Notes under the pieces: generated by a model
The model's database searches: none
What the model was told of the DNA's origin: nothing
The model's input: only the letters and a program-made list of their open reading frames with translations
Source: Lophium mytilinum
Taxonomy: Eukaryota > Ascomycota > Dothideomycetes > Mytilinidiales > Mytilinidiaceae
Assembly: GCA_010093605.1 (NCBI GenBank)
Contig: MU004199.1
Location: 627,609-691,608 of the forward strand
Direction of reading: 5' to 3'
Length of the DNA: 64,000 bases
Shown here: piece by piece, positions 47,746-59,071 of the stretch
Numbering within the stretch: the first letter of the stretch is position 1
Layout of the letters: each line of letters begins with the position of its first letter
Position numbers and translations under genes: made by a program

Positions 47746-49282
47746 GCTGCTCCTACATTGGACCGATATGCGCTTGACTCCCGACGGCGCAGTGGGGCGA
47801 GACCCTACGGTGAACTCTCGTTGGACCGCAAGGCGCTGGTATCCGGATACCCGACTTCACATTGCGAGTTGTGGGCAGATGGCCAGGTATAGCGGCCTGT
47901 TGCTCTTTTTCATTGTCATTGGAAGGGCTTTCTTGCCGTTGATTGATTAACCATCGACCTTTGTTGGGAGGAGTTTTTGATGACATGTTTATGGGGTTCC
48001 TTCTTGTTAGTGTAGGTTGCCGAATCAGAAACTGCTTCGATGACGTTTTCCAGTTGCATGGCTGTTGCGTTGGCGGAGAACGTGCTGGCCTAGGAGCTTG
48101 AGAAATACCCAGTGTGAGGTGGCTGCTATACGGCATCTGTGGCTTGCTCTTCACCCTTTGTTCCCGAGATAGTGCTATATCGCGTGAAGATCTGTCACAT
48201 CTGGAAAGTCTGACACTTCTCAACTGCAAGACACGATATGCCTGCAGCTTTGATTTCAAGTCGTTGGTCTTTCGTGCCAAATAGCAGCTTAAATGTCCGC
48301 CTCCAGGAGCACTGTAACAGCATACATGGCCCTCTTCGATCGAACCTCACACCCTTCTCGACGCTTCGGCTCTACACACCTCCACTTCGACTTAATCTAA
48401 CCATATGAACGAATCACAGCATAAAGTGCCAGAAGATGCAGAACCCGCACCCCGATCTAATAGCATTGATTGCGATCCACGTGATCGGAAAGCATATTAT
48501 TCCTCGCGCGCGAAGTGCGCTGACATAATGTGTCTACACTAACGGAAGTCTAGGCGATGTTTAAGGAGAGGGTGCGGGTAGTAAGGGTAAGGGGAAGAGT
48601 AGAGGAAGGTTGGTCCATAAACAATAGAGGGTAGTGGGATTAAGATGGTAAAAGGGGACAGAAGGTTGGGGTTCTAAAGGTGCTATGGTTGGCATCGGGC
48701 AAAGCTTCGGGATGAGGATCATCATGGATAGATACCCTAGAAGGACTTTTGCAATGTTCTACTCTACACTAGTCACGTTGACATGACACTACCAATCCGC
48801 CATGCGTGATGGAAATGGTGAGATCCATGACCCAAAGCTTTTGAGATAGGTTGTGGAAATGTGAAGATACTGAGTACTGCGACACAAGTGTAAGCACTAT
48901 TTGTAGGTTTTTTGGAGTATCTCGCTATGCTTTGGAACTCGAGGTATAATATGAAACAGCACACAGCGGAAATAGTGCGACTGAGCGACTGATCGCAGAC
49001 ATGCTGAGCAAGGTACCTCGTACAGTATTGCAAAAAACAGAAGTGGAACGCGAGCCAGTGACATATCCGTTGCCTGAACTTACAACCTAGTACTTACTTT
49101 ACGAACGGCAGCCAGTCCGTGCGATTCGTCCACGCGATTTATATGCCAAACTAAAGAAGTGAGGAAATACTGCCAAAAAATACCATCTAGCAGCCATAAG
49201 CGATATCAACAGTCTCAACAATCACGGTCTCCGCAATAGAATCACCGTTTTTCCCCCCTATCTTCAAGACACTACCATAACA
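47746..49282. other. Gene-poor intergenic region
   Basis: About 1.5 kb, only overlapping ORFs without domains. A partial MITE end (CAACCTAGTACTTAC) lies near 49083. CACGTG occurs near 48479. No gene is supported. Confidence 0.5.
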
Positions 49283-49429
49283 TCACCTAATCCCCCTCTC
49301 CCAAACCCGACACCCCAAACACTGAAAATGCCCGCATTGCCTACACGCAGGATCCCTCTCCACAACCCAAAAATTGCCGCGCCAGATCGTGTTGCAGTGG
49401 CAGCAGCGCCAGACATCCAGTGGTGGCAT
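49283..49429 (-). CDS. 48-aa zinc-ribbon microprotein
   Basis: A single ORF of 49 codons including stop, too short for ordinary gene callers. It begins MPPLDVWRCCHCNTIWRGNF and has seven cysteines in three clusters: CCHC at residues 9-12, CRQC at 29-32 and CLGC at 37-40, plus GH between the last two. This spacing matches small treble-clef or zinc-ribbon folds common as tiny single-domain proteins in Dothideomycetes and Sordariomycetes. There is no signal peptide, so it is likely cytosolic or nuclear. Function unknown; codon use is fungal-like. Confidence 0.6.
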   Translation of the reverse strand: MPPLDVWRCCHCNTIWRGNFWVVERDPACRQCGHFQCLGCRVWERGIR

Positions 49430-51760
49430 TCTTGTTAATTTTAGCATTGTATGTAGTGCGTTAGCTGTGTTTACTGATGTCGATGACTTGGTCGCGGGGG
49501 GTGTGTGAGGGGGGGGGGATGATGGAAGCGGGGGCTGTAGGGAGAGTTGATATGGATGGTGGAAAGTTAGGGGAGGATGTTTCTATGCTGTTGAAAGATA
49601 TGGGTTTGAAGAAAGGAGGACAGCGCGCGAGACGTGGTGCATGAGTATTTGTGTGCACTGAATCCCCAAAAAGGGTAGTGATGAGGTGTTGTCTCTTGCT
49701 GTAATGTTGCTAATGCGGGAAATGCTGGCATATTGCATATGGGCGTGTGTTTTCGATCAATTTGGCATCTCCGATTTTTCGCAAGGGGGAGTCTATGAGG
49801 AGGCCGCGTTGGCATGGGGAGCCTCCGTGGCCCGGTTGCTGGGTCGTGGCGTGGTGTTGTCTCCATTATTTGCTGATTTTCTCCAAGCACTGGGGGGACT
49901 CGGATATTGTTTAGCATGTAGACAGGGCAGCTCGCTGCTCAGCCGGTAAGTGTGTACAACGTTATATTTGTCCCATCGTGTCTTGATTATCTTGAGCATA
50001 CTAGAGGACTATGGAGAATATCAACAATGGTAAATAGCGCAGCTTAAGTGGGACCATGAATTAAGATATAGCAAAGTCTTCAGCACCGAGAATCAGATTG
50101 GGGAAATCCTTACGACTGCTTGGAGTACCCTGATAGGCTTATAATATACTATTTACGATGTAAAGGCTGCTGTGGTGGGGAGCAGGCAGCTATTTGGCGA
50201 AGCTAATACTTGCTAGCTGAGGTACTTCCCAGAGTGGTATCGATGGAACAGGAAGGGAGCCGAAGCAGTGATATACTCGTGTGCCCAACCTTATGACCTA
50301 GTACTGTATACATAGAGGAGAAGATGTAAAAGAACATTCTCTCACACCTAATACAAGGAAGTTAGCCAGCTCACTCACTACATATATATCTTATATGCTT
50401 CTACTGACCTCTTAGACTAGCCTAGTACAAAACCGCGACCATGTATACTACCTCGAGGATGAGAGTTAGACAGGAATAAGAGCGAATTTTGGGAAGATAG
50501 AAATGCCCGAGTGGTAGGTGAGCAGACAAAATAAGAAAGTGGCATCCCGATGGCTCAAACTCTACACTTCGCCATCAACATTCTATATTCATTTCGTACC
50601 AGACGATGAATGGAAACTCAGTACACTATGGTGCACGGGTTACAGGACTGATTGCGTCCCCATGAGAAACTGTCCACGAGGGCTTCATGCAAGGAAACTT
50701 GCGTTCCTTGGTGAGAGAGCCCCGCCGTCCGGGTAGTTGGAAGATTGCGGGGACCGTGACGTGCGAGACCCTGTTGCTCAGGGATGTCAGACCGATCTCA
50801 ACTCCTCGGGGCCTTTGAGAGAGGCAGGCCTGAGATGACCACCTCCAAACGAGTAGAGAGAGGGCGCAGTTCCCGCCAGGGGGAGTCAGTCAGCTAATTC
50901 ATCATTCCAGGATGACGCCCCAATGCATGAGCGCTCGGCAGCTTGCGCGGCCTCTCCAGTCAATAGAGAAGATAGAGAAACATACGACATGGTGATGAGG
51001 CGATTCGAAGTCCGGCATACGTCGTGGACTGACTGAGGGAGGACGTGAGGGGCCGGTGCCAAGACGCGGTCATGATGTGGCATCAGCGCCCCAGCATTCG
51101 AGAAGACGCTCAGAAAGGGCAGTGTTAGAGGCTGGAATGACTCGGCAATGGGGAGAAATGCAGGTGCACACCGCAAGTTGGGCTGTCAGGGATGGATGGA
51201 ATCTGATGGCAGGAAAATAGACGAATATTGTGCGTTAGATATCTGAGATTGGTAACTATTGCCACGTTTCTGCAGTGTAAGTTTATTGGCAGGTGGGAGA
51301 GTGTGCATTGCTGCACTCATGGAGACTACTGCCGCATTCATGCTTGGGCGTTTATATTGAATGCGGGGTTGGGACTAGGCCGAGGATGATGAGGTAGACG
51401 CACATGTGCTACCTTGCGAATGCGCAGCGCTTAGAATTTGGTGAAGGAAAGGAACGTATATTTAGCATGTACTACAAAGTATGAGGTAGGAGAAGGAGAT
51501 CCAACTAGAAGTGAGGACAGGACGGTGCGACGGTAGCAGGGTCGTTTCAAGCAGACGACAAACCTCTTTGCACGCGCCATTCGCGTCTGGCCAACTTGAC
51601 TGCTCGTATTCGTACGATGAGACGGAGTGGCGCCTGTCGCCAGCAGGCGCAGCTCCATAGGATAGCTCTATAGTGCTCGTGGAATTGTCACTTCCTTCAA
51701 GGCCCGCGTGGTCTCGCACGTCTGCGGGAAGGTGATCAAGGTGATAGAAATGATCATCCT
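49430..51760. other. Gene-poor intergenic region with MITE remnant
   Basis: No supported gene. One arm of a MITE related to 16021-16251 ends at 50306 (CAACCTTATGACCTAGTACT just before it). A motif GACTGCTTGGAGTACCCTGA at 50116 may be part of the same element. ORFs are below 120 aa and lack domains. Confidence 0.5.
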
Positions 51761-53499
51761 TTGTACATGTACATAAAGTACACGCTCATGACCCTGTACC
51801 GCGCCAACTGCCGGCCTTATGATCGGACTCGGACGCTCGGTCGACCCAGCAGCTTGATAGACGTGGTTTCATGCTTCTTGCCCAAAGAACGGAGACGAGC
51901 TAGGCCTGCTTTTTTTCTTTTTACGACGGCGACGGAAGCAGCCGTCTTCATAGCTCTAATGGTGCTGCTGAAACATGGAAAAGGCGAGAAGAAGACGGTC
52001 AAGGCTCGGAACGACCATATGAAACGCTCGAAACGACGGGCAGGTGAAAAGAGGAAGCTCGGCAAGCAACATCAGACGAGCGAAGCTTTTCGGCGACTAA
52101 AAGCGGCAACGCCCGATCCGGCCTAGCACGAACTGGAAGTTCCACTAAATATTAGCAGCTCGTAAGCTGGTAGGCTAACCACGGAGACAGAGTGGTTGGC
52201 AGGCATGAGAACGCGGCTCAGACGACGCGTTGCTTTGCAGACAGTATGACGCGGAGAGGCCTGCCGGCTGCATCGCGGCCACTTACGTGCAGCGATTCTA
52301 CGGGGCGGCACGGCAGTGCAATGAAGGAACAAAAGCATCTGAGAAGCGAACATTGCGGCAAGGAATGGGCGGAGAGAGCAAAGAAGCGGTTGGGGGCGAG
52401 GGCGGCTGCAGACCCCCGTTGAGGTGAGGGTTCAGGAACATGGCCGCAAAGTCAGCAGCCTGGCCGGGCGGAGACTGTAAATTGTGTGCATCGGTCACTG
52501 GCGACGGCTCGGGCAGGGCTGTGGCTGCATCTGTCGATAAATGGGCTCGCAGCTAGCCCTGTGAGTCTCACGGAGGACGTTGCACGGCGATGCAGAAACC
52601 CGCATGCGCAGTCTGGTGTCTCCCCAGCGGCGGCGAGTCGCGCAGACAAGGTGTAGGACGAAGAATCTTCTTCTTTTGCCAGCGGGCCGAGATGACTTCC
52701 ATGATGAGGGCGGGCGACTTTGCGGCCGGCTGAGAGTGAAGCAGGCCAGCGGCTCCCCCAAATGAAATGCGAAACTGCGCCCAAGAATTGTGCGACCGGG
52801 GGTCCACTTTTTAGAGGCTTTCAGGGCTGGTGCGATTGGCTGGACGAGTGGATACCAGGCAAATTGCCCGAGGGGCGACCCCAGGCTTCAAACCCGGATG
52901 GTTTGTGCGTCGCGCAGAAGAAACAGCCAGACTTCTGCTCGCCGCCAGCGCAGAATCTTCGGACGGTGAGCAGGACGGCCGTCGCACGCTGAGCATTGTT
53001 TCGTCTCTCGAGGAGCCTGCTGATCGGCCTTGTGCGCGTGTGAGAGAAGGGTCAGTTCGCTGTGTCGACAGCAGGGCCCGCGGTAGGCGCCCCCTCGCGC
53101 TCTCGCGCTATCGAATATCGAATGCCCTTTGGCGCGCTCGTTGTGCCCGTTGCGTCGGTTTATGCCGGGCGTTCTGTGAAGCTGCCCGCAAGGTACGCCC
53201 ATCCCAAGACGGGATGTCGGAAGGAGGTTTGGCGGCTGCGCACTTTCACCGATTATTACGCGGTTACTAAGCGGTGTTCAAGCGCTAAGCCTATCCGGGA
53301 GCCGGGGGCGTGACAAGGCTCCTCGGATACCTCTCCGACCCTTCGTATAGGAGGCATGTTCTTGAGTACAACAGTAGTACCTGGACATGAAAGAGAGGCT
53401 CTTCATATGTAGCGAAAAGTATAATAGATTCTGGCCAGAATAAAGCAAGAGTAAGGCGGCCAAGACGTCCCGAATTCAGTGAAATTACTGAGGCTTCAG
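51761..53499. other. GC-rich gene-poor region with overlapping spurious ORFs
   Basis: ORFs of up to 146 aa overlap on both strands in several frames, as expected where GC content is high and stops are rare. No domain, signal peptide or splice-supported structure was recognised. Confidence 0.45.
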
Positions 53500-54676
53500 A
53501 CCCGCCTGTTGTCAACGGGTGCTAATCAGCTTCTGGTCAGCGAGGTCCCACGCGCAGCTCCCGCTAATATGGGCTAATACCACCTGCAGGGAAGACAAGC
53601 TAGGCCCTGGGTGGCAGCCAAATCTCGCGAGGCTCAGCACCCCTTCTTCCATCTCACCTCCGTCCGCCTTGCCAACCTCACCATCTCGCCCTCCACCCTC
53701 CTCTCCCTCCGCCCGCCCTCTCACGACAATCCTCGACCGGACCGTCCCACTGCCCAACAACCGAATTGCAGTGCGAACGCCCTCCCCGCCGTCGCAGTCC
53801 GAACGTCTTCCTCTGCCGCTCTCACGCTCAGCCCCTTCCTTCGACCACGCTCATTCCCGCCGTTCCTAGTGAACACCGCCATTCTTTTGATCCCTCTGTT
53901 TCGTGCCGCCACTTCACAAACCCGCTTCGGACTGTCGCCTGTGTGACGTCCACGACACTCATTTCACCGCTCTTCACGATCCCGCTGCTCGCCGTCGCGA
54001 CCGTCGTCCGCATCACACGCGCCAGGCCAACTTCACCTCGACATCGTAACAAAGACACACCCCGGGCGCCGTGACCTATAATCGGATAACGCTATTCTCT
54101 CGCCCCTGGAAAAGTCGTGCGAGCGCCTTTGTTCAAACCCCAGGAACCTAGGACGCTCTTTGTCCGGCCAGCCACGAGAGTCGCACCTTCGATCCATTGT
54201 TGCGAGCTGGCGATTTGTGCCAAAGACGACGGCACTCGGAAGCCGATTCTGTGCAACGCGCAATCAATCACTGCACTAGAGCACCCTGCGAAGTCATCGA
54301 AGATGACGGCGTAGTCTGTCTGGCCCTGTTACTTCCTTCGACACCACCAACTCTACCCAGAGACCTGGTTTTCGAATAGCTGCCTTGACAGTCTATGTAC
54401 GTTCTCCCTGCAAATCTTGGAGCAAACCCGACGATTTCCCGGCAAATTCACCACCCTTCGTAGAACCGCCAACTAACGTGTCAATTCTAGATCCACTCAT
54501 TTCCTTGATTCGTCAAGTACACTCGTTTATACCTCAGCCCTGACAGTACGTGTCCCGCACCTCAAACCTCGATATCCGCTAACTGTCAAAGACGTCCCCT
54601 CGGACGCGCCTCGAGATACCCTTCAACCATCCTAGACGGAACCTTTTTGCAGACTGTTTGATAATACTGATCCAAA
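53500..54676 (+). promoter_or_regulatory. Promoter and long leader of the MSB2-like gene
   Basis: About 1.2 kb, strongly pyrimidine-rich around 53640-53720, with several short upstream ORFs. Two good intron-like segments lie in the leader: 54397-54490 (GTACGT to TCTAG) and 54546-54652 (GTACGT to TGCAG). This suggests a spliced 5' UTR of several hundred bases. Long leaders are common for fungal signalling genes. Confidence 0.5.
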
Positions 54677-55199
54677 ATGCGTCATTCCACCACGATATGG
54701 GCGGCGGCCCTTGCTATGGCCTCGATATCGGGACCACTGTTAGCTACCGCCGAGGCCATGCCGGCACCCCAGAAGACGGACAAACCACGGTACTACTTTC
54801 CCCGCAGCATCAAGCGCCAGATTGTCACCAATAGTACGGTTCCAGCAAGTTCAACCGTGTCTTCGTCTACCACGTCCGATCTGCCGGAATCTCAACAAAA
54901 ATTGAGCTCGAGGCAGGGTACGGGCTCCGGTTCCGACGACTTGACATCCTTCTTCGAGAGCTTGCTCAACAGCCCCTCCCAGTCGTCTTCCACCAGCTCG
55001 GGTCCAGCCACAACAACAGTGACGGAGGTCCACATACCGCTTGGAACTACGGTCTCGTCGAGTTGGTCGTCGAGCTCATCGTCCGTCTCGCTGTATATCC
55101 CGCCGCCAGCAATTCCTGTAGATTCGTCCTCGAGCTCTACAGACTCCGCCGATTCTTCTACAACTTCTGACAGCGTCGACGCCACGACAACGTCCTACG

Positions 55200-55660
55200 T
55201 CGCATCCACTGGAGCCTTCCCAAGCTCAATAGTCATCCCGACGTCAGCGCCCGATGTCAGCTCATCTGATGTATCGCCAAGCTCGATAGTCACCCCAACT
55301 TCTGCACCTGACGTTGCCTCTACGGGCGATATCCCGAGCATCATAGTTCTCCCGACTTCTCTGCCTGACATTGGCTCTACCGATCTTCTGCCCAGCTCGA
55401 TAGTCATTCCCACTTCTCTGCCTGATGTGGGCTCTACTGGTCTATTGCCTAGCTCCATAGTCCTCCCGACTTCAGCACCGGATGCCAGCTCCACTGATTC
55501 GTTGCCCAGCTCGATAGTCATCCCAACTTCTGCGCCTGACGTAGCCTCCACTGGCGACATCCCCAGCATCATAATTCTTCCGACTTCACTTCCCGATGTT
55601 GCCTCTACCGGTGATATTCCGAGCTCGATAGTTCTCCCAACTTTGGCATCAAGCCAGGAG
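55200..55660 (+). repeat. About nine 20-residue coding repeats in MSB2
   Basis: Imperfect 57-60-bp units, each encoding a version of IVxPTSxPDxxSTDxLPSS. Typical of an O-glycosylated mucin stalk. Confidence 0.8.
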
Positions 55661-55684
55661 GTGCCCCTTATCAAGACTGATACC

Positions 55685-56032
55685 TCATCAGACGCTCCTA
55701 CTTCCGCTCCGGACACTGGCGCCACGTCAACCGGTGTTCTCCCGTTGTTGTCAGCCCTTTTGCCTACTGTCTCATCGGACACTCCTACTTCAGCTCCGGA
55801 CACTGGAGCTACGTCAACCGGGGCTCTCCCATTGTTGTCAGCCCTTTTGCCTACTGCCTCATCAGACACTCCCACTTCAGCTCCGGACACTGGCGCTACG
55901 TCAACCGGGGCTCTCCCATTGTTGTCAGCCCTTTTGCCTACTGCCTCATAAAACAACCCCACTTCAGCTCCGGACACTGGCGCTACGTCAACCGGTGTTC
56001 TCCCATTGTTGTCAGTCCTTTTGCCTACTGCC
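55685..56032 (+). repeat. Four 87-bp (29-residue) coding repeats in MSB2
   Basis: Units start at 55685, 55772, 55859 and 55946, exactly 87 bp apart, each encoding PTSAPDTGATSTG, then LPLLSALLPT or close variants. The fourth unit differs from the third at four bases within its first dozen, including the change that makes TAA, and at only three further positions. Confidence 0.88.
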
Positions 56033-58054
56033 TCGGATTCGCTCCAGCTTTTGCCTTCGTCGATCCCCGATATTATTGGATCGACTGGGCTTTTGCCGTC
56101 GATAGTTGTCTCTCCTACGACATCAGCGGACGCAGCTACGACGACTGACAGTGCTTCGGAGCCTACTGGCATCATCGTTGGCCTGACCACCGCTCTTGGA
56201 ATCACGGATGTCCCAACCTCTACCGGCATTCCGGGCTTAACGTCTACGGATGACACGGCATCGCCCGAGGCCACTCCATCGATCATTGACCCGTTGGGCT
56301 CGATTCTCTCTTCCGCGGTTTCCGGTCTCCAATCTGTTCTTGACCCTACTGGCAGTGGTATTCTCCCTTCAGCCGGAGTGACTCCTACTGGCACAGACAG
56401 CGGTCCAGTTACCACCGCCCCGTCAGACCCTCTTGCGAGCGTCCTCAGCTCCGTTGTCTCAGGCCTGACTAGCGCTGTAGGCAGCATTGTCGATCCTCTT
56501 CCTTCTGGAATATCTAGCGTTGTGTCTGCTCTGACATCTGATGTTGCCACTTTGGTGCCGACATCAGCTCCGGACCTCTCCAGCTACCTTTCCAGTGGCC
56601 TTGGAGGAACAGCTCCGGTATCGAGCTTCTTCAGCAGCGTGGGAACCGGACTGGGCTCAATCCTCCCCACGCCAACAGCCAGTGTGGACATTCCTCTCAC
56701 AAGCGACGTTTCCTCCTTGATCTCGTCTGTGGTCTCAGGCGTTACCACGTATCCTGGCACTGCTCCCACCGCTCCGGTCACTACATCGGATGTTTCGTCT
56801 CTGCCCGTCCCCACGTCTGTCCCAAGCGGAGTCTTCCCACCGTCGACTTCATCTGATGGGACTACATCCACAGCTGTTGGCACGGGTGTTGGCACCTCGG
56901 TCACTCCCTCCACCCCTGCTGACACCTCCGCTCCTTCATCTCTCCCGGTATCTGCTCCTTCATCTCTCCCGGTATCTGCTCCCCCGACTACCGCGAATGC
57001 AACAACGCCGGTGATCCCAGTGCCAATCACCTCAGCTACATCGCAAACCTACGTTGCTCCATCCGCGACCCCCGCTACCCCGACCTCGGTGCTCCCGGTG
57101 TTCACTCTGCCGCCACACACGATCTTGCCAACGGGGACAGACTCGGCTACTGCTTTCGTAGTACCAACCAGCATTGCTATGGAGCCGACGACGGCCGGTG
57201 CACCTACTGCTAAGATGAGCGGAATGCCTTCCGGTATGCCACAGATCATTAGGCCCCCAGACGGAATAATCAAGCCTCAGCCAGCGAACACCACGCTGTG
57301 CGAGTTTGGTTTCAAATGGCCCCTCAACTTCAACTTCGTCCTCACGTCTCAGGATGCGTCCAATCAACTCTTTGTCTACATACCTGAGGCTGTTGCTTAC
57401 GCCATTGGGGTCTCGCCGGACCAAGTCGTCATGAGCACCCTGAAGCCCTACGACACCACTCGTTCCCTTGGGTTCGTTACGACTTTGGCGCTATTCTACA
57501 TTCCGAATGACCTGTTTGATGTGCTCTTGCCACAGATGAACAACCCACCTGACCTTCTGTGGAACAACAAGAATGACACTGTCAACGCGTTGACGTCTCT
57601 TATCAACACCGGCATCCCTCTCCGGGCTGGCCCTCTCCCTGTTGATGGCAGCCCGACACAGTCAGGAGGCCCATCATCAACTGCCACCGGCGGCTATGGA
57701 GATGACGGACCGATGGGCAAGAATGAGAGCCAACCCGTCAAAGCGACCAGTGTCTACATCGGTCTTGGTGCCGTCGCCGGTGCTGCCGCATATGGTGCTG
57801 CCATGTTCTTTGTCGCCCGCAGATACAGGAACAAGAGAGTTTCACATCAACGGGCTAGCTCTGTTCCAAGCGCCAGCAACCGTAACAGCGCCTCTCCTAT
57901 GGGAGCTGCTTGGATGGCTGGAGGCCGTGGCGCGGGACGATCGACTCCTGGTGGTCGCGACAGCAGGGGCAGCGGAAGTAGCAACGGTCGAAGCGTGCGA
58001 ACGCAGCAAATCTCTGCACCAGTGATGGCAGAAAACTCTCTCGGTTGGAATTAA

Positions 58055-59071
58055 ATCCAGCTCTGAGCCTTTTCCTTTGGACGACAACGGATAGCTTGCA
58101 CTACCCTATACACGAGGCCATGTGTACTGTATTATATTTAGCTCGGACGGGGCATTGGACGAGCACCGATGTATCTTGATTTTCCTTTCATGTCTGGGAC
58201 GTCTCCGCCATACTCTTGCAGCCTGTTTCAGGGCATTGCATCAGTCCTGGCTATCCCACACACCTCCCTCGCGAAAAGCTAGTCGCGCCGGAGGACTTCC
58301 TAGTACTTTTGTGCATCGATGCGATTTACCCACCATCCAAGCCCAGCCTGCCAAGGTGGCGACTGCGGTTTCGGAATCAGATAAATTTTCCTTTCACACT
58401 CTCACTCAAATCAAAGCCTCTACCTCTCATAGCACTTTTTATTGGTCCTCTTTTCAGATCACATTTCCCTTGATGGTGTTGCACTTTCACTTCTTAGATA
58501 CCTGTCTCGGCCGGCTCACGGTGCGAACGACCAGACAATTTTTTTTCCAGGGGATGAGCGATTGTGGGGCATCTTGCTACATTGTGTGTTTATGGCTGGA
58601 GAGCTGTGGTGGGCGGTGAGGATGGTGGTGGAGATGGAGGTGGCAGCCCTCACGTATATAAAATGTGGGGGAGAGTCAAAAGGAAATGCTCACTTACAAT
58701 CTGTGGTCCTTTTATGTGTGATGTAATGATTGATATCTAGCCCCATACCGTAATTTAACCAGCCGTTTATCGATCCATAGACTGTTGACCGTACCTGATG
58801 CCCTCCAGACTCCGTGATATTGAAAGCGCGCTAGCGGCCTTGGCGTTTCCGGGGTCTAAAGGTGGCTTCAACACGACCGCCCTCGTTATTGACTGAAATA
58901 CTTCGAACAATTGTCCCGCCCCACGCACGACCTCCGCGCCCTTGAAAACTTCGTAGAGGACTCCCGAAGTTCCCTATCCGCTGCGTGGACCCTCGAAATT
59001 CCTGTCCGCGGTACCTGGTCCGGCCACCTCGAGGTCTCGTCTCTCCACAAACCCCACCGTGAGCCGCGACG
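58055..59071. other. Intergenic region, MSB2 to SEC27
   Basis: About 1 kb. MSB2 3' UTR and SEC27 promoter. ORFs here (up to 165 aa) are not supported by domains. Confidence 0.5.

Larger units (their letters stand above)
54677..58054 (+). pseudogene. MSB2: MSB2-type signalling mucin with an in-frame stop
   Basis: Plasma-membrane mucin sensor that acts with Sho1 and Cdc42 upstream of the filamentation/invasion MAP kinase cascade. The frame runs 1,126 codons from 54677 to 58054 with one internal TAA at 55949-55951. In order: signal peptide (ALAMASISGPLLATAEA); Ser/Thr region; about nine units like SSIVIPTSAPDVASTGDIPS (55200-55660); four 87-bp units ending LPLLSALLPTAS (from 55685); more Ser/Thr-rich sequence; the Hkr1-Msb2 homology domain near residues 870-975 (TTLCEFGFKWPLNFNFVLTS); one membrane span near 1025-1047; and a basic tail ending APVMAENSLGWN. 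The stop replaces a serine codon in the fourth 87-bp unit. As written, the product would be a 424-residue secreted fragment. An assembly or base error, readthrough or an unseen intron could explain it. Confidence 0.85.

Noticed and set aside
51761-53313. Many ORFs of 60-146 codons on both strands
   Set aside because: GC-rich DNA with few stops; frames overlap one another and none shows a domain or signal peptide.
58122-58726. Overlapping ORFs between MSB2 and SEC27
   Set aside because: No domains; position fits 3' UTR and promoter DNA.
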